A DNA stretch of 64,000 nt from Megaustenia siamemsis. Lineage: Eukaryota > Mollusca > Gastropoda > Stylommatophora > Ariophantidae. The stretch spans positions 15,449,607-15,513,606 of the forward strand of contig JAVIAB010000047.1 of assembly GCA_032433765.1 (NCBI GenBank), read 5' to 3'. Under the pieces are notes generated by a model. The model saw nothing but the letters and a program-made list of their open reading frames with translations. It searched no databases and was not told the DNA's origin. This document shows, one piece after another, positions 21,154 through 31,035 of this stretch; the first letter of the stretch is position 1, and every line of letters begins with the position of its first letter. A program made the position numbers and the translations under genes.

Positions 21154-21775
21154 GTTCTTTCAAGCCGAAGACGGCACATATGGCAGAACCACAATCTCAA
21201 GAGGGTGTCCGGTTAGCGCAATCGATAGGCGGTTGGCTTACCACGGCAACAGCCGGGGTTCGTAATCCTGGCGAGGACACCTGGGTTTTACTAATTCCCT
21301 AAAAATTAGTAGGAGCCGCGATAGCTCAGTGGTTAGTGAACTGGACTACTACGGACAAGGGGTAGGGTTCGATCCCAACCGACGGCTCCGGGTTCACCCA
21401 GCCTTAAATGGGTACCGGATTTTTTCTGGGAAAGTAAAAGCAGCACGGGCGTAATACCGACCACATTACCCCAAAAATCATGTGCTGAAGGTCTGTAAAA
21501 TATAGGGTCACTAACACCATATTTCCCTATACGCCACTTGGCGTGACGGGGGTACTTTACTTTTTTACTTACAATCTCAAGAACAGAAACCTTGCGTGTC
21601 AAAATGGCACATATTGCAGAGATCACTGCTCTGAAATATATGGCGCTGTATCCATAACAATACTTTTTACAATGACAGCTTGTCAAGCCATCGATCAACC
21701 TCCTTAGTCGCCTCTTACGACATGCTTAGAAGCTCACAGTGTCGTTATTCTTTTACTCATAATGAGGCCCCAGTA
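21154..21775 (+). mobile_element. Repeat B copy, split by a SINE insertion
   Basis: Segments 21154-21202 and 21583-21775 are collinear with 60353-60610: AAGCCGAAGACGGCACATAT, GGCAGAACCACAATCTCAA, then CAGAAACCTTGCG…AAAATGGCACATATTGCAGA, CTTAGTCGCCTCTTACGACA and ATGAGGCCCCAGTAACACAC. No coding motif or internal promoter was recognised; the mobility class is unknown. The composite SINE 21203-21570 interrupts it. Confidence 0.8.
21191..21582 (+). mobile_element. Composite insertion: tRNA head plus SINE A, 12-bp duplication
   Basis: ACAATCTCAAGA flanks the unit at 21191-21202 and 21571-21582. Inside, 21203-21283 is a tRNA-like head with a 7-bp acceptor stem (GGTGTCC at 21204-21210 with GGACACC at 21275-21281), an A-box-like TTAGCGCAATCGATAGG and a B-box GGTTCGTAATCC (21257-21268). 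A 28-base linker follows, then a complete SINE A (21311-21567). Only one tail is present, at the far end. Confidence 0.85.
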
Positions 21776-21885
21776 ACACACAGGAAAGTTAGTATTGAGC
21801 CACCGTAATGTTATTGCGTTGCCTGGCAGGGCCAGTTTTGTGTTAACCGCGTGATCCAGTACTGTGCCTATAATGGAAGAGATCT
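21776..21885. other. Spacer
   Basis: Short stretch with nothing recognised. Confidence 0.35.
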
Positions 21886-21887
21886 AT

Positions 21888-22805
21888 CATCAAGATCACT
21901 TTATCTATTTTGGAAGTCACATTGATCTGGAAGGGGATACAAGTAAAGAAATTAGAATCAGAATAGCTAAAGCAGGAATGTCTTTTAAAAGGCCTGAGAA
22001 GATGTGGAAATAAAACTCATCAGCAAAAATATAAAGCTTAGACAATTCAAATCAAACGTTCTATCAACCCTTACGTATGCGTGTGAAAGCTGGAAAACAA
22101 CAAGAGACATAGAAACAAAGTTGAACGCATTTGAAAATAAATGAGTAAGTAAAATACTTGGTATAGCGTGGAACGAAGGCCTCGAGACAGATAGGTTGTA
22201 TGTTCAGCAGTGAGACCCGGCTTGAAACGTCAATTACTCATCGACAGAAAAAAATATGAGTTCCTCCAAAGTCGAAGTTATCTGCCTGTGCGACGAGGAA
22301 CCTCTGTGCACACGGCTGCCAGGGGAAAATGGATTAACACGCAAAATTCAGTCCCTAGTCTCTAGGGACTTCGTCAGAGTCGCTTGCGAACGAAAAAAAT
22401 AAATTTTTAAAAAATCAAACGAGGAAATTATAGAAATCGCCAATCAACCACTAATATCTTCAGTTATCATAAAAAGACGATGGTCATATGTTGGACATGT
22501 GATGAAAAGAGATAATAACCGAATAGGGAAGCAAGTCCTCATGTGGGAAAAACTGTAAGTAGTACGAAAAGAGGCCGACCCAGAGAGACACTGAGAAGAA
22601 TATTGATCATAGAGGTAAAAGCAGCAGGAATCGGCTCTCTCGATGAGATAGAGCTGCTTGCACAGAACAGAAACAAATGGCGAGATTTGATAAAAGATCT
22701 TTGCAAGGATTGAGAACTGCTAGAAAGAACATTTATAAACAAGAAAAAGTTTCTGAGCCCTATGTGCCGGCCACGGCTGGAAAGGTCAACAGATACATAG
22801 ATATA
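21888..22805 (+). mobile_element. LINE-5 3' region, split by SINE B
   Basis: Readable remnants of a LINE RT C-terminus: YFGSHIDLEGDTSKEIRIRI, KAGMSF, then (shifted) KLRQFKSNVLSTLTYACESW, TTRDIETKLNAFENK, then after the SINE KRRWSYVGHVMKRDNNRIGK, KRGRPRETLRRI, DEIELLAQNRNKWRDLIKDL and a stop. Its 3' end GCCCTATGTGCCGGCCACGG matches the reverse copy at 47710-48252. Several frameshifts. Confidence 0.85.
22178..22402 (+). mobile_element. SINE B, internally deleted, within LINE-5
   Basis: Starts GGCCTCGAGACAGATAGG, skips the B-box part, continues GCTTGAAACGTCAATTACTC and ends GGACTTCGTCAGAG plus a short A tract. It interrupts the LINE-5 sequence after GCGTGGAACGAA; the intact order is seen in the reverse copy near 48090. 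No clear target duplication. Confidence 0.85.
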
Positions 22806-23328
22806 ATTTTATTGCTAGCCCTGCAATCTAACCTCCAAGTCACTGATTATTTTATTGCAGATAATAAAAAATAATTGTATCGATGATTCGTCATTTCTTA
22901 TCCGTCTGTCAGCGACTAAATAACACTTTCTCCAGTAACCCCCGTTTTGTATCAAACACTTCGTTTGAGATGAACTAATCACACGGTTTCATATGGTGTC
23001 CTCGTACCACGGTCGTTTGGGTACGCCGCTGATTGTGCTAGTGAACCTTGGCCTAGTCTGGTCCTGTCCCTGGTCTGTACGTGTCTAGCGGCATGTCACT
23101 CTGCACTGCTGACTGCGCATGCTCAGACCATATCTCTCCAGGTTCTCAGCCGGAAATAGCTCTGCTCTCATTCATGCCAATCTGCACGTGCTCGGAATAG
23201 CAGAAATAGCAAGCAGTGGACGAGGAGAATTGGAGGGGAGAGAGATTGAGATATTTTATAGAACGTGATAGTGGACAAGTGTAATATAGAAAGCGATTGT
23301 AGAAAGATACCGAAAGTGGTAGCGGAAA
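22806..23328. other. Unique sequence, nothing recognised
   Basis: Moderate GC content, no domain-bearing frame and no repeat seen in this window. Confidence 0.45.
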
Positions 23329-25059
23329 GATGCACGATGATAGTAGAAAGAGAGAGAGAGATGGTGTAGAATAATAAAAAGACATAGTAGAGAGAGATGG
23401 TATAGAATTATAAAAAGGAATAGTAGAGAGATAATGGTATAGAATAATAAAAAGTAACAGTAGAGAGAGAGATAGTGTAGAATAATAAAAAGGAATAGTA
23501 GAGAGATAATGGTATAAAATAATAGAAAGGAATAGTAGAGAGATAATGGTATAGAATTATAAAAAGTAATAGTAGAGAGAGAGAGATGGTATAGAATTAT
23601 AAAAAGTAATAGTAGAGAGAGAGAGAGATGGTATAGAATTATAAAAAGTAATAGTAGAGAGAGAGAGAGAGAGAGATGGTATAGAATAATAAAAAGTAAC
23701 AGTAGAGAGAGAGATGGTATAGAATTATAAAAAGTAATAGTAGAGAGAGAGAGAGAGAGAGATGGTATAGAATAATAAAAAGTAATAGTAGAGAGAGAGA
23801 GAGAGAGAGATGGTATAGAATAATAAAAAGTAATAGTAAAGAGAGATGGTTAAGAATAATAAAAAAGTAATAGTAGAGAGAGAGAGAGATAATGGTATAG
23901 AATTATAAAAAGTAATAGTAGAGAGAGAGATGGTATAGAATTATACAAAGTAATAGTAGAGAGAGAGATGGTATAGAATTATAAAAAGTAACAGTAGAGA
24001 GAGAGAGAGAGAGAGAGAGAAATGGTATAGAATAATAAAAAGTAACAGTAGAGAGAGAGAGAGATGGTATAGAATTATAAAAAGTAATAGTAGAGAGAGA
24101 GAGATGGTATAGAATTATAAAAAGTAATAGTAGATAGAGAGAGAGAGATGGTATAGAATTATAAAAAGTAATAGTAGAGAGAGAGAGAGAGATGGTATAT
24201 AATAATAAAAAGTAACAGTAGAGAGAGAGATGGTATAGAATTATAAAAAGTAATAGTAGAGAGAGAGAGAGAGAGATGGTATAGAATAATAAAAAGTAAT
24301 AGTAGAGAGAGAGAGAGATGGTATAGAATAATAAAAAGTAATAGTAGAGAGAGAGAGAGAGAGATGGTATAGAATAATAAAAAGTAATAGTAGAGAGAGA
24401 GAGAGAGAGATGGTATAGAATAATAAAAAGTAACAGTAGAGAGAGAGATAGTGTAGAATAATAAAAAGGAATAGTAGAGAGATAATGGTATCGAATAATA
24501 AAAAGTAATAGTAGAGAGATGGTATAGAATTATAAAAGTAATAGTAAAGAGAGATGGTTAAGAATAATAAAAAAGTAATAGTAGAGAGAGAGAGAGATAA
24601 TGGTATAGAATTATAAAAAGTAATAGTAGAGAGAGAGAGATGGTATAGAATTATACAAAGTAATAGTAGAGAGAGAGAGATGGTATAGAATTATAAAAAG
24701 TAACAGTAGAGAGAGAGAGAGAGAGAGAGATGGTATAGAATAATAAAAAGTAACAGTAGAGAGAGAGAGATGGTATAGAATTATAAAAAGTAATAGTAGA
24801 GAGAGAGAGATGGTATAGAATTATAAAAAGTAATAGTAGAGAGAGAGAGAGAGAGATGGTATAGAATTATAAAAAGTAATAGTAGAGAGAGAGAGAGAGA
24901 GAGATGGTATAGAATAATAAAAAGTAACAGTAGAGAGAGAGATGGTATAGAATTATAAAAAGTAATAGTAGAGAGAGAGAGAGAGAGAGAGAGATGGTAT
25001 AGAATAATAAAAAGTAATAGTAGAGAGAGAGAGAGATGGTATAGAATAATAAAAAGTAT

Positions 25060-25099
<40 letters not shown>

Positions 25100-25858
25100 T
25101 ATAGAATTATAAAAAGTAATAGTAGAGAGAGAGAGAGAGAGAGATGGTATAGAATAATAAAAAGTAACAGTAGAGAGAGAGAGAGTGTAGAATAATAAAA
25201 AGGAATAGTAGAGAGATAATGGTATCGAATAATAAAAAGTAATAGTAGAGAGATGGTATAGAATTATAAAAAGTAATAGTAAAGAGAGATGGTTAAGAAT
25301 AATAAAAAAGTAATAGTAGAGAGAGAGAGAGATAATGGTATAGAATTATAAAAAGTAATAGTAGAGAGAGAGAGATGGTATAGAATTATACAAAGTAATA
25401 GTAGAGAGAGAGAGATGGTATAGAATTATAAAAAGTAACAGTAGAGAGAGAGAGAGAGAGATGGTATAGAATAATAAAAAGTAACAGTAGAGAGAGAGAT
25501 GGTATAGAATTATAAAAAGTAATAGTAGAGAGAGAGAGAGAGATAGTGTAGAATAATAAAAAGTAATAGTAGAGAGAGAGATGGTATAGAATTATAAAAA
25601 ATAATAATAATAATAATAATAGAGAGAGAGAGAGAGAGATGGTATAGAATAATAAAAAGTAATAGTAGAGAGAGAGAGATAGTGTAGAATAATAAAAAGG
25701 AATAGTAAAGAGATAATGGTATAGAACAATAAAAAGGAATAGTAGAGAGATAATAGTATAGAATAACAAAAAGGAATAGTAGAGAAAGATGGTTAAGATT
25801 AATATAAAGTAATAGTAGAGATAGAGAGAGATGGTATAGAATAATAAAAAGTAATATT

Positions 25859-25886
<28 letters not shown>
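23329..25886. repeat. Composite (GA)n minisatellite, about 60 units
   Basis: Each unit is a (GA)n tract of variable length plus a constant core (GATGGTATAGAATTATAAAA followed by AGTAATAGTA), total 35-55 bp. The core alternates between AATTAT and AATAAT. Two stretches of several hundred bases (about 23840-24440 and 24545-25150, and again from 25255) repeat the same series of variant units, including the rare GGTTAAGAATAATAAAAAAG unit at about 23845, 24552 and 25290. Confidence 0.95.
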
Positions 25887-25889
<3 letters not shown>

Positions 25890-26190
25890 TCACAAAAATG
25901 GTTACCAGCCAAACATAGCGTTCAATTTAGATCTAAAAATTCGTTAATCACTCGTGTCCTTTTCATCTGCCTAACTCACCCTCTTCTAATCTACGTCGCC
26001 GAGTTACCACAACTAATGGAGCCATATGCGAGGGCTGTGTGACAGGTCACGTTCTATAGATCAATACGTTATAGAACAACTGTAACCAGAGAACTTTCCC
26101 AGCCTGACAAGTCCGGGTTCAGTTACAAGAAACAACATATTTGATTATTTTGTTTATTCTCGGGCCGAAAAGGTTTCTAGTTTCTCACAG
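25887..26190. other. Spacer, nothing recognised
   Basis: No feature recognised. Confidence 0.4.
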
Positions 26191-26194
26191 TATT

Positions 26195-26365
26195 TTAAAA
26201 ATGGGTACCATAAATATTTTTTTGAATTAAATGCGAGCTGGCGTGATACCGACCACGTCACGCAAAAAAATGTGCTGTTGGTCACGAGAAAATACAAGGT
26301 CGCTAAGATTGTATCCCTCATACCCTTAACAAGAAAGGGGGGAGAACTGTCACTTTACTTTTACG
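26195..26365 (+). mobile_element. Decayed SINE A-like body
   Basis: Weak collinearity with the SINE A body: ATGGGTACC, GATACCGACCACGTCACGC, ATGTGCTGTTGGTC, AAGGTCGCTAAGAT, ACTTTACTTTTA. Head and promoter boxes are not recognisable. Either a very old SINE A copy or a related family. Confidence 0.45.
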
Positions 26366-26393
26366 ACCAGAGAAAGTTCGATTTCGATTGCAA

Positions 26394-26413
26394 CCCCCCC
26401 CCCCCCCCCCCCC
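26394..26413. repeat. C20 homopolymer
   Basis: An uninterrupted run of 20 C bases. Its length may be unreliable in assembly. Confidence 0.9.
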
Positions 26414-27130
26414 TCCAGACGCACGTAATCTCACACGACCACCATTTAACTCGCCGCTGACTGATAATTGTGACTTGAGATCAGTCAGTCCAGGTTGAGG
26501 ACAAGGCGAGGGCTGCTATACCTACACTACCTACCACCGGGTCTGAAACCCAACCACGTGACTCACCGTCTGATAGGCTGTCGACTGGCAGGTCACGAGT
26601 GACATGGGGCTAAACTAACCAACCGTCTTACAGTTGGCAAAAGCAATTCTTGATTTACCTCTATTTGTGCGTGTATGTGTTGTTTAAAAAAAATATAAAA
26701 TCAGTTCTACGAAAGCTCAAGAGGTTGCGGTAATCAAACAGCCTGATAGACGTTTGCCCTACCTTATCAACATTGTATTTTTCTTACTTGTCTGTACGCG
26801 TAACTTAATGGTTCATAAAACGGGTTCCGTAACTAAGTATTTATCGTTCGGCCCATTGCATCCGACTTTAGAATGAAAATATTCGGGATTGCTTTCCACG
26901 TTTTTAGCTTTAATTGAATTTTCTCATGTAATCTCACCACGCTTGATCACAAAGCAGTATGACGTGATATTTTATAATGTAGTCAAGGCAACACAAAAAT
27001 GCAAACAAATGCGAAGATGCAGTAAAGCTAATTGTAAGGAAAAATGAAAAAAAAAATAGAAAAAAAAAACGATATTGTACGTAATAATGGGGGAACAGGC
27101 AAATAATTGCAATGCTACAGTAAATATGGT
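26414..27130. other. Unique sequence, nothing recognised
   Basis: Bases 26842-26870 (TTCGGCCCATTGCATCCGAC) resemble the DR1 block TTTCGGCCCAACGCATCCGA, so a DR1 scrap may be present; otherwise nothing is recognised. Confidence 0.45.
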
Positions 27131-27133
27131 AGC

Positions 27134-27459
27134 AAGGAGCCAGTAGTGGGGTGTGATAAACACTCCAAGGTATTGTGACAGCTTTACAAGGAAGGAACAC
27201 AACATAATACTGACGTTCCGGCCTGTGGCTTTCTTCAGAATAGAGGGACAACGACAACAAACGGTGAAGCACAATTATCTATAACTATATGTTAGATGAT
27301 CAAGTGGAGGGAGAGGAAAGTAGGATGTTGAAATAAGAAAGAAGAGAGAAAGAGATGTGTATGCTACATGAGAATAGGCAGGATGAGCGTCGAGATATCA
27401 TCCTCATCGTTCTATTTTATATATCTCGACGCTCATCCTACCTCTCTTCATGTAACATA

Positions 27460-27499
<40 letters not shown>

Positions 27500-27705
27500 T
27501 TCTTATTTCAACATCCTACTTTCCTCTCCCTCCACTTGATCATCTAACATGTAGTTATAGATAATTGTGCTTCACCGTTTGTTATCGTTGTCCTTGTATT
27601 CTGAAGAAGGCCACAGGCCGGAACGTCAGTATTGTGTTGTGTTCCTTCCTTGTAAAGCTGTCACCACACCTTGGGGTGTTTATCACACCCAACTACTGGC
27701 TCCTT
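27134..27705. mobile_element. Near-palindrome of two PLE subfamily 1 ends
   Basis: The left arm (27134-27398) and the right arm (27421-27705) are reverse complements with scattered differences; the outer words AAGGAGCCAGTAGT… and …ACTACTGGCTCCTT and the inner words GGATGAGCGTCGAGATAT and ATATCTCGACGCTCATCC match. Each arm is collinear with the PLE 3' end at 36053-36300 (CTCCAAGGTA, CAGCTTTACA, GACGTTCCGGCC, CTTCAGAATA, GATCAAGTGGAGGGAGAGGA). The right arm has an inserted (CT)n tract (27462-27494). Confidence 0.92.
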
Positions 27706-27712
27706 AACATAA

Positions 27713-27800
27713 TAAGTGGACGACACAAATTACAATGCCGTTTCAGCTCAATAGGCCTTCAGCAAGAACAAACATAAAACCACACACAGATATGTATTTA
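27713..27800 (-). mobile_element. PLE terminal fragment, subfamily 2
   Basis: Minus strand: GTTTGTTCTTGCTGAAGGCC, TATTGAGCTGAAACGGCATT, GTGTCGTCCACTTAT. Collinear with 62836-62925. A second GAAGAAGGCCAC word at 27880-27893 lacks the rest of the signature. Confidence 0.6.
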
Positions 27801-27973
27801 CAATTTTAAAAAATAATAATTTCAAGCTATAATGAGCAAAAAAAAAAAATGGCATCCCTGTACTCTGCGCTGTGGCCAGAAGAAGGCCACTATTGTACAG
27901 TGCCAAGCAATTGCTGAGATTACGGTTGTTTACTTCAATCTCCAAGTAGAATTTTAGTTATAATCATACACAT

Positions 27974-28304
27974 GATGGGGGACTGGTTGGTCTCGAGGCA
28001 AGACGCGGCCTCGAGACAGAAAGGTTATGGGTTCAAATCCTGGCTACACCGGATTTTTATTTACGATTTCTTTTTTCTTTCTGCGGCAACCACCCCTGAT
28101 CTCTGCAGCGAGGCCCGACTTGAAACGTCAATTACTCAACGACGGAAAAAATATGAGTAACTCCGAAGTTCGGAGTTATCCGCCTGTATGGCGAGGGACC
28201 CCTATGCACACGGCTGCCAGTGAAAAATGGATTAACACGCAAAATTCAGTTCTTAGTCTCTAGGGACTTCGTCAGAGGTAAAGCTGGCGAACGAAAAAAA
28301 AAAT
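27974..28304 (+). mobile_element. SINE B, most complete copy
   Basis: Head GGGGGACTGGTTGGTCTCGA, with A-box-like TGGTTGGTCTCGAGG and B-box GGGTTCAAATCCTGG (about 28031-28045), then CTGCGGCAACCACCCCTGAT, CGACTTGAAACGTCAATTAC, GCACACGGCTGCCAG and a poly-A end after GGCGAACG. On the minus strand the 3' region carries CTGACGA, a 9-bp hairpin and GAA. About 330 bp; one such copy in this state, three damaged ones at 4031, 22178 and 40213. Confidence 0.88.
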
Positions 28305-28593
28305 GCACACGTTCCTACGTGTATGTATGAAGATGTCCTTAAGAAACTACATACCACTCATTCTTGAGATTAATATTTTAATGGAGTGGTTCAAAATTAA
28401 GACACTGAACAAAACGGTAAATATTCTAGAATAGAATACTTATGTTACTGACATTTGAATTCAATAACGTTTATGAGAATAAATATGTCAAAATTTGACA
28501 AATGTAACCCTTTCTGATGTAAAAGTAATCATAATTTAACCACATATGTAAAGGTTTAAATTATAGCTTTTTATGATCAAATTGTAATGTTAT
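28305..28593. other. AT-rich spacer
   Basis: Nothing recognised. Confidence 0.4.

Positions 28594-28651
<58 letters not shown>
28594..28651. repeat. (TA)n microsatellite
   Basis: Twenty-nine TA dinucleotides. Confidence 0.95.
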
Positions 28652-28654
<3 letters not shown>

Positions 28655-28749
28655 GTTATTGAAGTTTTTTGTTGTTGCTTAGTTTCGGAAAAAAAGAACT
28701 TAAAAAAAAAGTTCACAAACATGGATAAATGTACCAGTAATTACCAGTG

Positions 28750-29002
28750 GATAAAGAGATATAGCGAAGACGATGGCGCTGGATAGTACACTGCGGAAGC
28801 CAACTGAGAGTATTAAACAACAGGCCCTTTTTTGGAATCCCCAGGGGAAAAGACAAAGAGGAAGACCAAGGAATTCTTGGAGAAGACAGATAGAAGCAGA
28901 TATGAAGATGATGGGGAAGACATGGAATTATCTTAAAAGAATGGCAAAAAACCAGAACGACTTGGAAAGTGTTTGTTGAAGACCTATGCTCCACTGGGAG
29001 CT
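28750..29002 (+). mobile_element. LINE-4 3' end, best copy
   Basis: Open over 28773-28979 as ESIKQQALFWNPQGKRQRGR, PRNSWRRQIEADMKMMGKTW, NYLKRMAKNQNDLESVC: a LINE RT C-terminus with the GKRQRGRPR basic motif. The 5' truncation is at about 28750. LINE-1a follows with no gap. Confidence 0.85.
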
Positions 29003-29600
29003 AATATTAGGTAGAGACAATCATTATTTTTTGGCCATGTAATGAGAAACGAACAGCTGGAATATATTGTAACAACTGGGAAAATTTAGGGAGGAAGAGG
29101 TTGAGGGAAGCAAAGAGAAAATATACCAGACAGCTTAAGAGAATGGGAGCCGCGATAGCTCAGTGGTTAGTGAACTGGACTACAAAGGACAAGGGGTAGG
29201 GTTCGATCCCAACCGACGGCTTCCGGGTTCCCAGCCTTAAATGGGTACCGGATTTTTTTCTGGAAAAGTGAACCAGCACGGGCGTAATACCGACCACATT
29301 GCTCCAAAAAATCATGTGCTGAAGGTCTGTAAAATTTATGATCACTAACACCATATTCCCTATGCGCCACTTGGCGTGACAGAGGTACTTTACTTTTTCT
29401 TTTACTTAAGAGAATGGCAGAAGGTCAACAACAGAAATGATAAATAACTGTCGAGATCGAAAGTTGTGGAGAGACGTGATCACGTACGCCAACAGGAATG
29501 ATAAAGATTGATGATGATGATGATAATGATGGTGATGATGATAATGATTGTGATGATGATGATGATGATGATAATGATGGTGATAATGTTGATTTAAGGT
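29003..29600 (+). mobile_element. LINE-1a 3' end with (GAT)n tail, split by SINE A
   Basis: Parts 29003-29146 and 29418-29510 encode RQSLFFGHVMRNEQLEYIVT, TGKI, REKIPDSLRE, and RSTTEMINNCRDRKLWRDVI, TYANRND. The element ends in a (GAT/AAT)n tract (29508-29591). SINE A is inserted at the DSLREWL codons. Confidence 0.9.
29134..29417 (+). mobile_element. SINE A with 13-bp target duplication in LINE-1a
   Basis: CTTAAGAGAATGG at 29134-29146 and 29405-29417 bounds a 258-bp SINE. A-box TAGCTCAGTGG (29156-29166) and B-box GGTTCGATCC (29200-29209) are perfect. Because the target is a known LINE word, this copy defines the exact SINE A ends. Confidence 0.97.
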
Positions 29601-29654
29601 TTGTACTCAAGCTAGATTTTAGATCCGACAAAAATTTGCCAAGGACTAAAATAT

Positions 29655-29803
29655 CGAGACGCGATAGCTCAATGGTTATTGAACTGGACTACAATGCACA
29701 CGAATCCTGATCGACGTCTTCCAGGGTCACCCTGCCTTAAATAGGTACCGGATATTTTTTCTGGGAAAGTAAAGCAGCACGGGCGTAATACCGACCATAT
29801 TTT
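29655..29803 (+). mobile_element. SINE A, 3'-truncated and diverged
   Basis: GACGCGATAGCTCAATGGTT through GGGCGTAATACCGACCATAT; the B-box is damaged (CACGAATCCTGATCG) and the last third is missing. Confidence 0.85.
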
Positions 29804-30291
29804 CAACAAATTAGAATGTAAGAAATATCGCTTTCTACGTTTTTCATATGAAAGTTCAACATTCTATTATCTGGTACTTTCTGCCAACTTCTCACATAAC
29901 AGTTCCAACATTCTAGAATGTAACACGTTTCACCATTATTTAACATATAACTCCGTCGTCCTAGATTTAATATACTTCATATCTTGTCTCACATTTAAAA
30001 AAAAAAACGCCACAATTCTAGAATGTGGTACTTTTTCCCGTCTCTCAAACAAAATTTGACAATTTATTATATTAGAAAATGATTCTTTAAACCCGTCTCT
30101 AACATAGCATTTATAACATTCTAAAATGTCAGTTTTCCGCATAGAATGTTACGATTCCTGACGCTAATATTTTCTAACATTTCTTTCACATCAAATTTCA
30201 ACATTGTGTGTGTGTTGCATTATGGGAATCTTCACTTAAATTAATATCAGCACACCCCCCCCCCCCCTCGCCCTATCTTTCTCTTTCTCTC

Positions 30292-30360
<69 letters not shown>

Positions 30361-30410
30361 GCAAGTCCACTTTCAACATTCTAGAATGTGGCAGGTTTTT
30401 ACAATTCTTT
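29804..30410. repeat. Degenerate repeat around TTCTAGAATGT, with (C)n and (CT)n tracts
   Basis: The word AACATTCTAGAATGT and close variants occur about every 50 bases (29854, 29907, 30015, 30117, 30145, 30375, 30405) separated by TTTCTCCGTCTCTCACATAA-like text. A C-run (30246-30258) and (CT)n (30279-30358) interrupt it. The word is a palindrome (TTCTAGAA). Confidence 0.6.
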
Positions 30411-31035
30411 AGAATGTGATTAAAAAGCAGATTAGCTCAGGCCAAAACAGCATTCCAGAAAATGAAAAATATCTTACGCAACAAGTCTATGTCAATAGAA
30501 ATGAGAAAGAGAGTTCATCAGTGCTATATAGAGCCAATTCTAACCTATGGAAGCGAATCATGGACAGTAGATAAACAAATGAAAAGACGTTTAGAGACCA
30601 CAGAGATGGGATTTCTCAGGAGAATGTTGAAAGTTCACTGGACAGCTAAAAAGAGCAATGTGGAAGTTCTCAAAGAGTAAGAGAAAAGTAAAATACCGCC
30701 TTAACATTTGAGTTGAAATTTTTTATTTTTGTAATTAACCTAATTTCTTTGGATTTGCATATGTTTCCCAGTGCAATGAAAGCTCCTCTTGCTTTTGATA
30801 TCCTTATTTTGGTATCATTTTCGAATACTTGGTTACAACTGGCAAAATAAAAGGAAAGAGAGATCGCGGACGACAAAGAGAGAAAATACTGGATAGCTTG
30901 GTGTCATGGCATGGAAAACAGTCTACAACAGAACTGATACGATGCACTGTAGATAGAAGATTGTGGAAGGACATGATCGCCTACGCCAACCGGTATGGCA
31001 CATGATGATGATGATGATGATGATGAGAATGTGAT
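30411..31035 (+). mobile_element. LINE-1b copy with 10-bp target duplication and foreign antisense segment
   Basis: AGAATGTGAT at 30411-30420 and 31026-31035 bounds 605 bp. The 5' part (30421-30680) is open: AFQKMKNILRNKSMSIEMRK, RVHQCYIEPILTYGSESWTV, RLETTEMGFLRRMLKVHWTA, KKSNVEVLKE. The 3' part (30834-31000) gives EYLVTTGKIKGKRDRGRQRE, KILDSLVSWHGKQSTTELIR and LWKDMIAYANRYGT, then (GAT)n. Between them about 150 bases of antisense LINE-3 replace the codons for the RELLKN…RRGKL stretch. Confidence 0.9.
30684..30833 (-). mobile_element. Antisense LINE-3 RT segment inside LINE-1b
   Basis: Minus strand: ENDTKIRISKARGAFIALGN, ICKSKEIRLITKIKNFNSNV, KAVF. This is the well-conserved thumb region of another LINE lineage (RISKARxAF, TKIxxFNSNVKxV). 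Confidence 0.8.

Noticed and set aside
21203..21283. Functional tRNA gene
   Set aside because: Acceptor stem and B-box are good, but the D-arm does not pair, there is no clear anticodon arm, and it is fused to SINE A within one target duplication.
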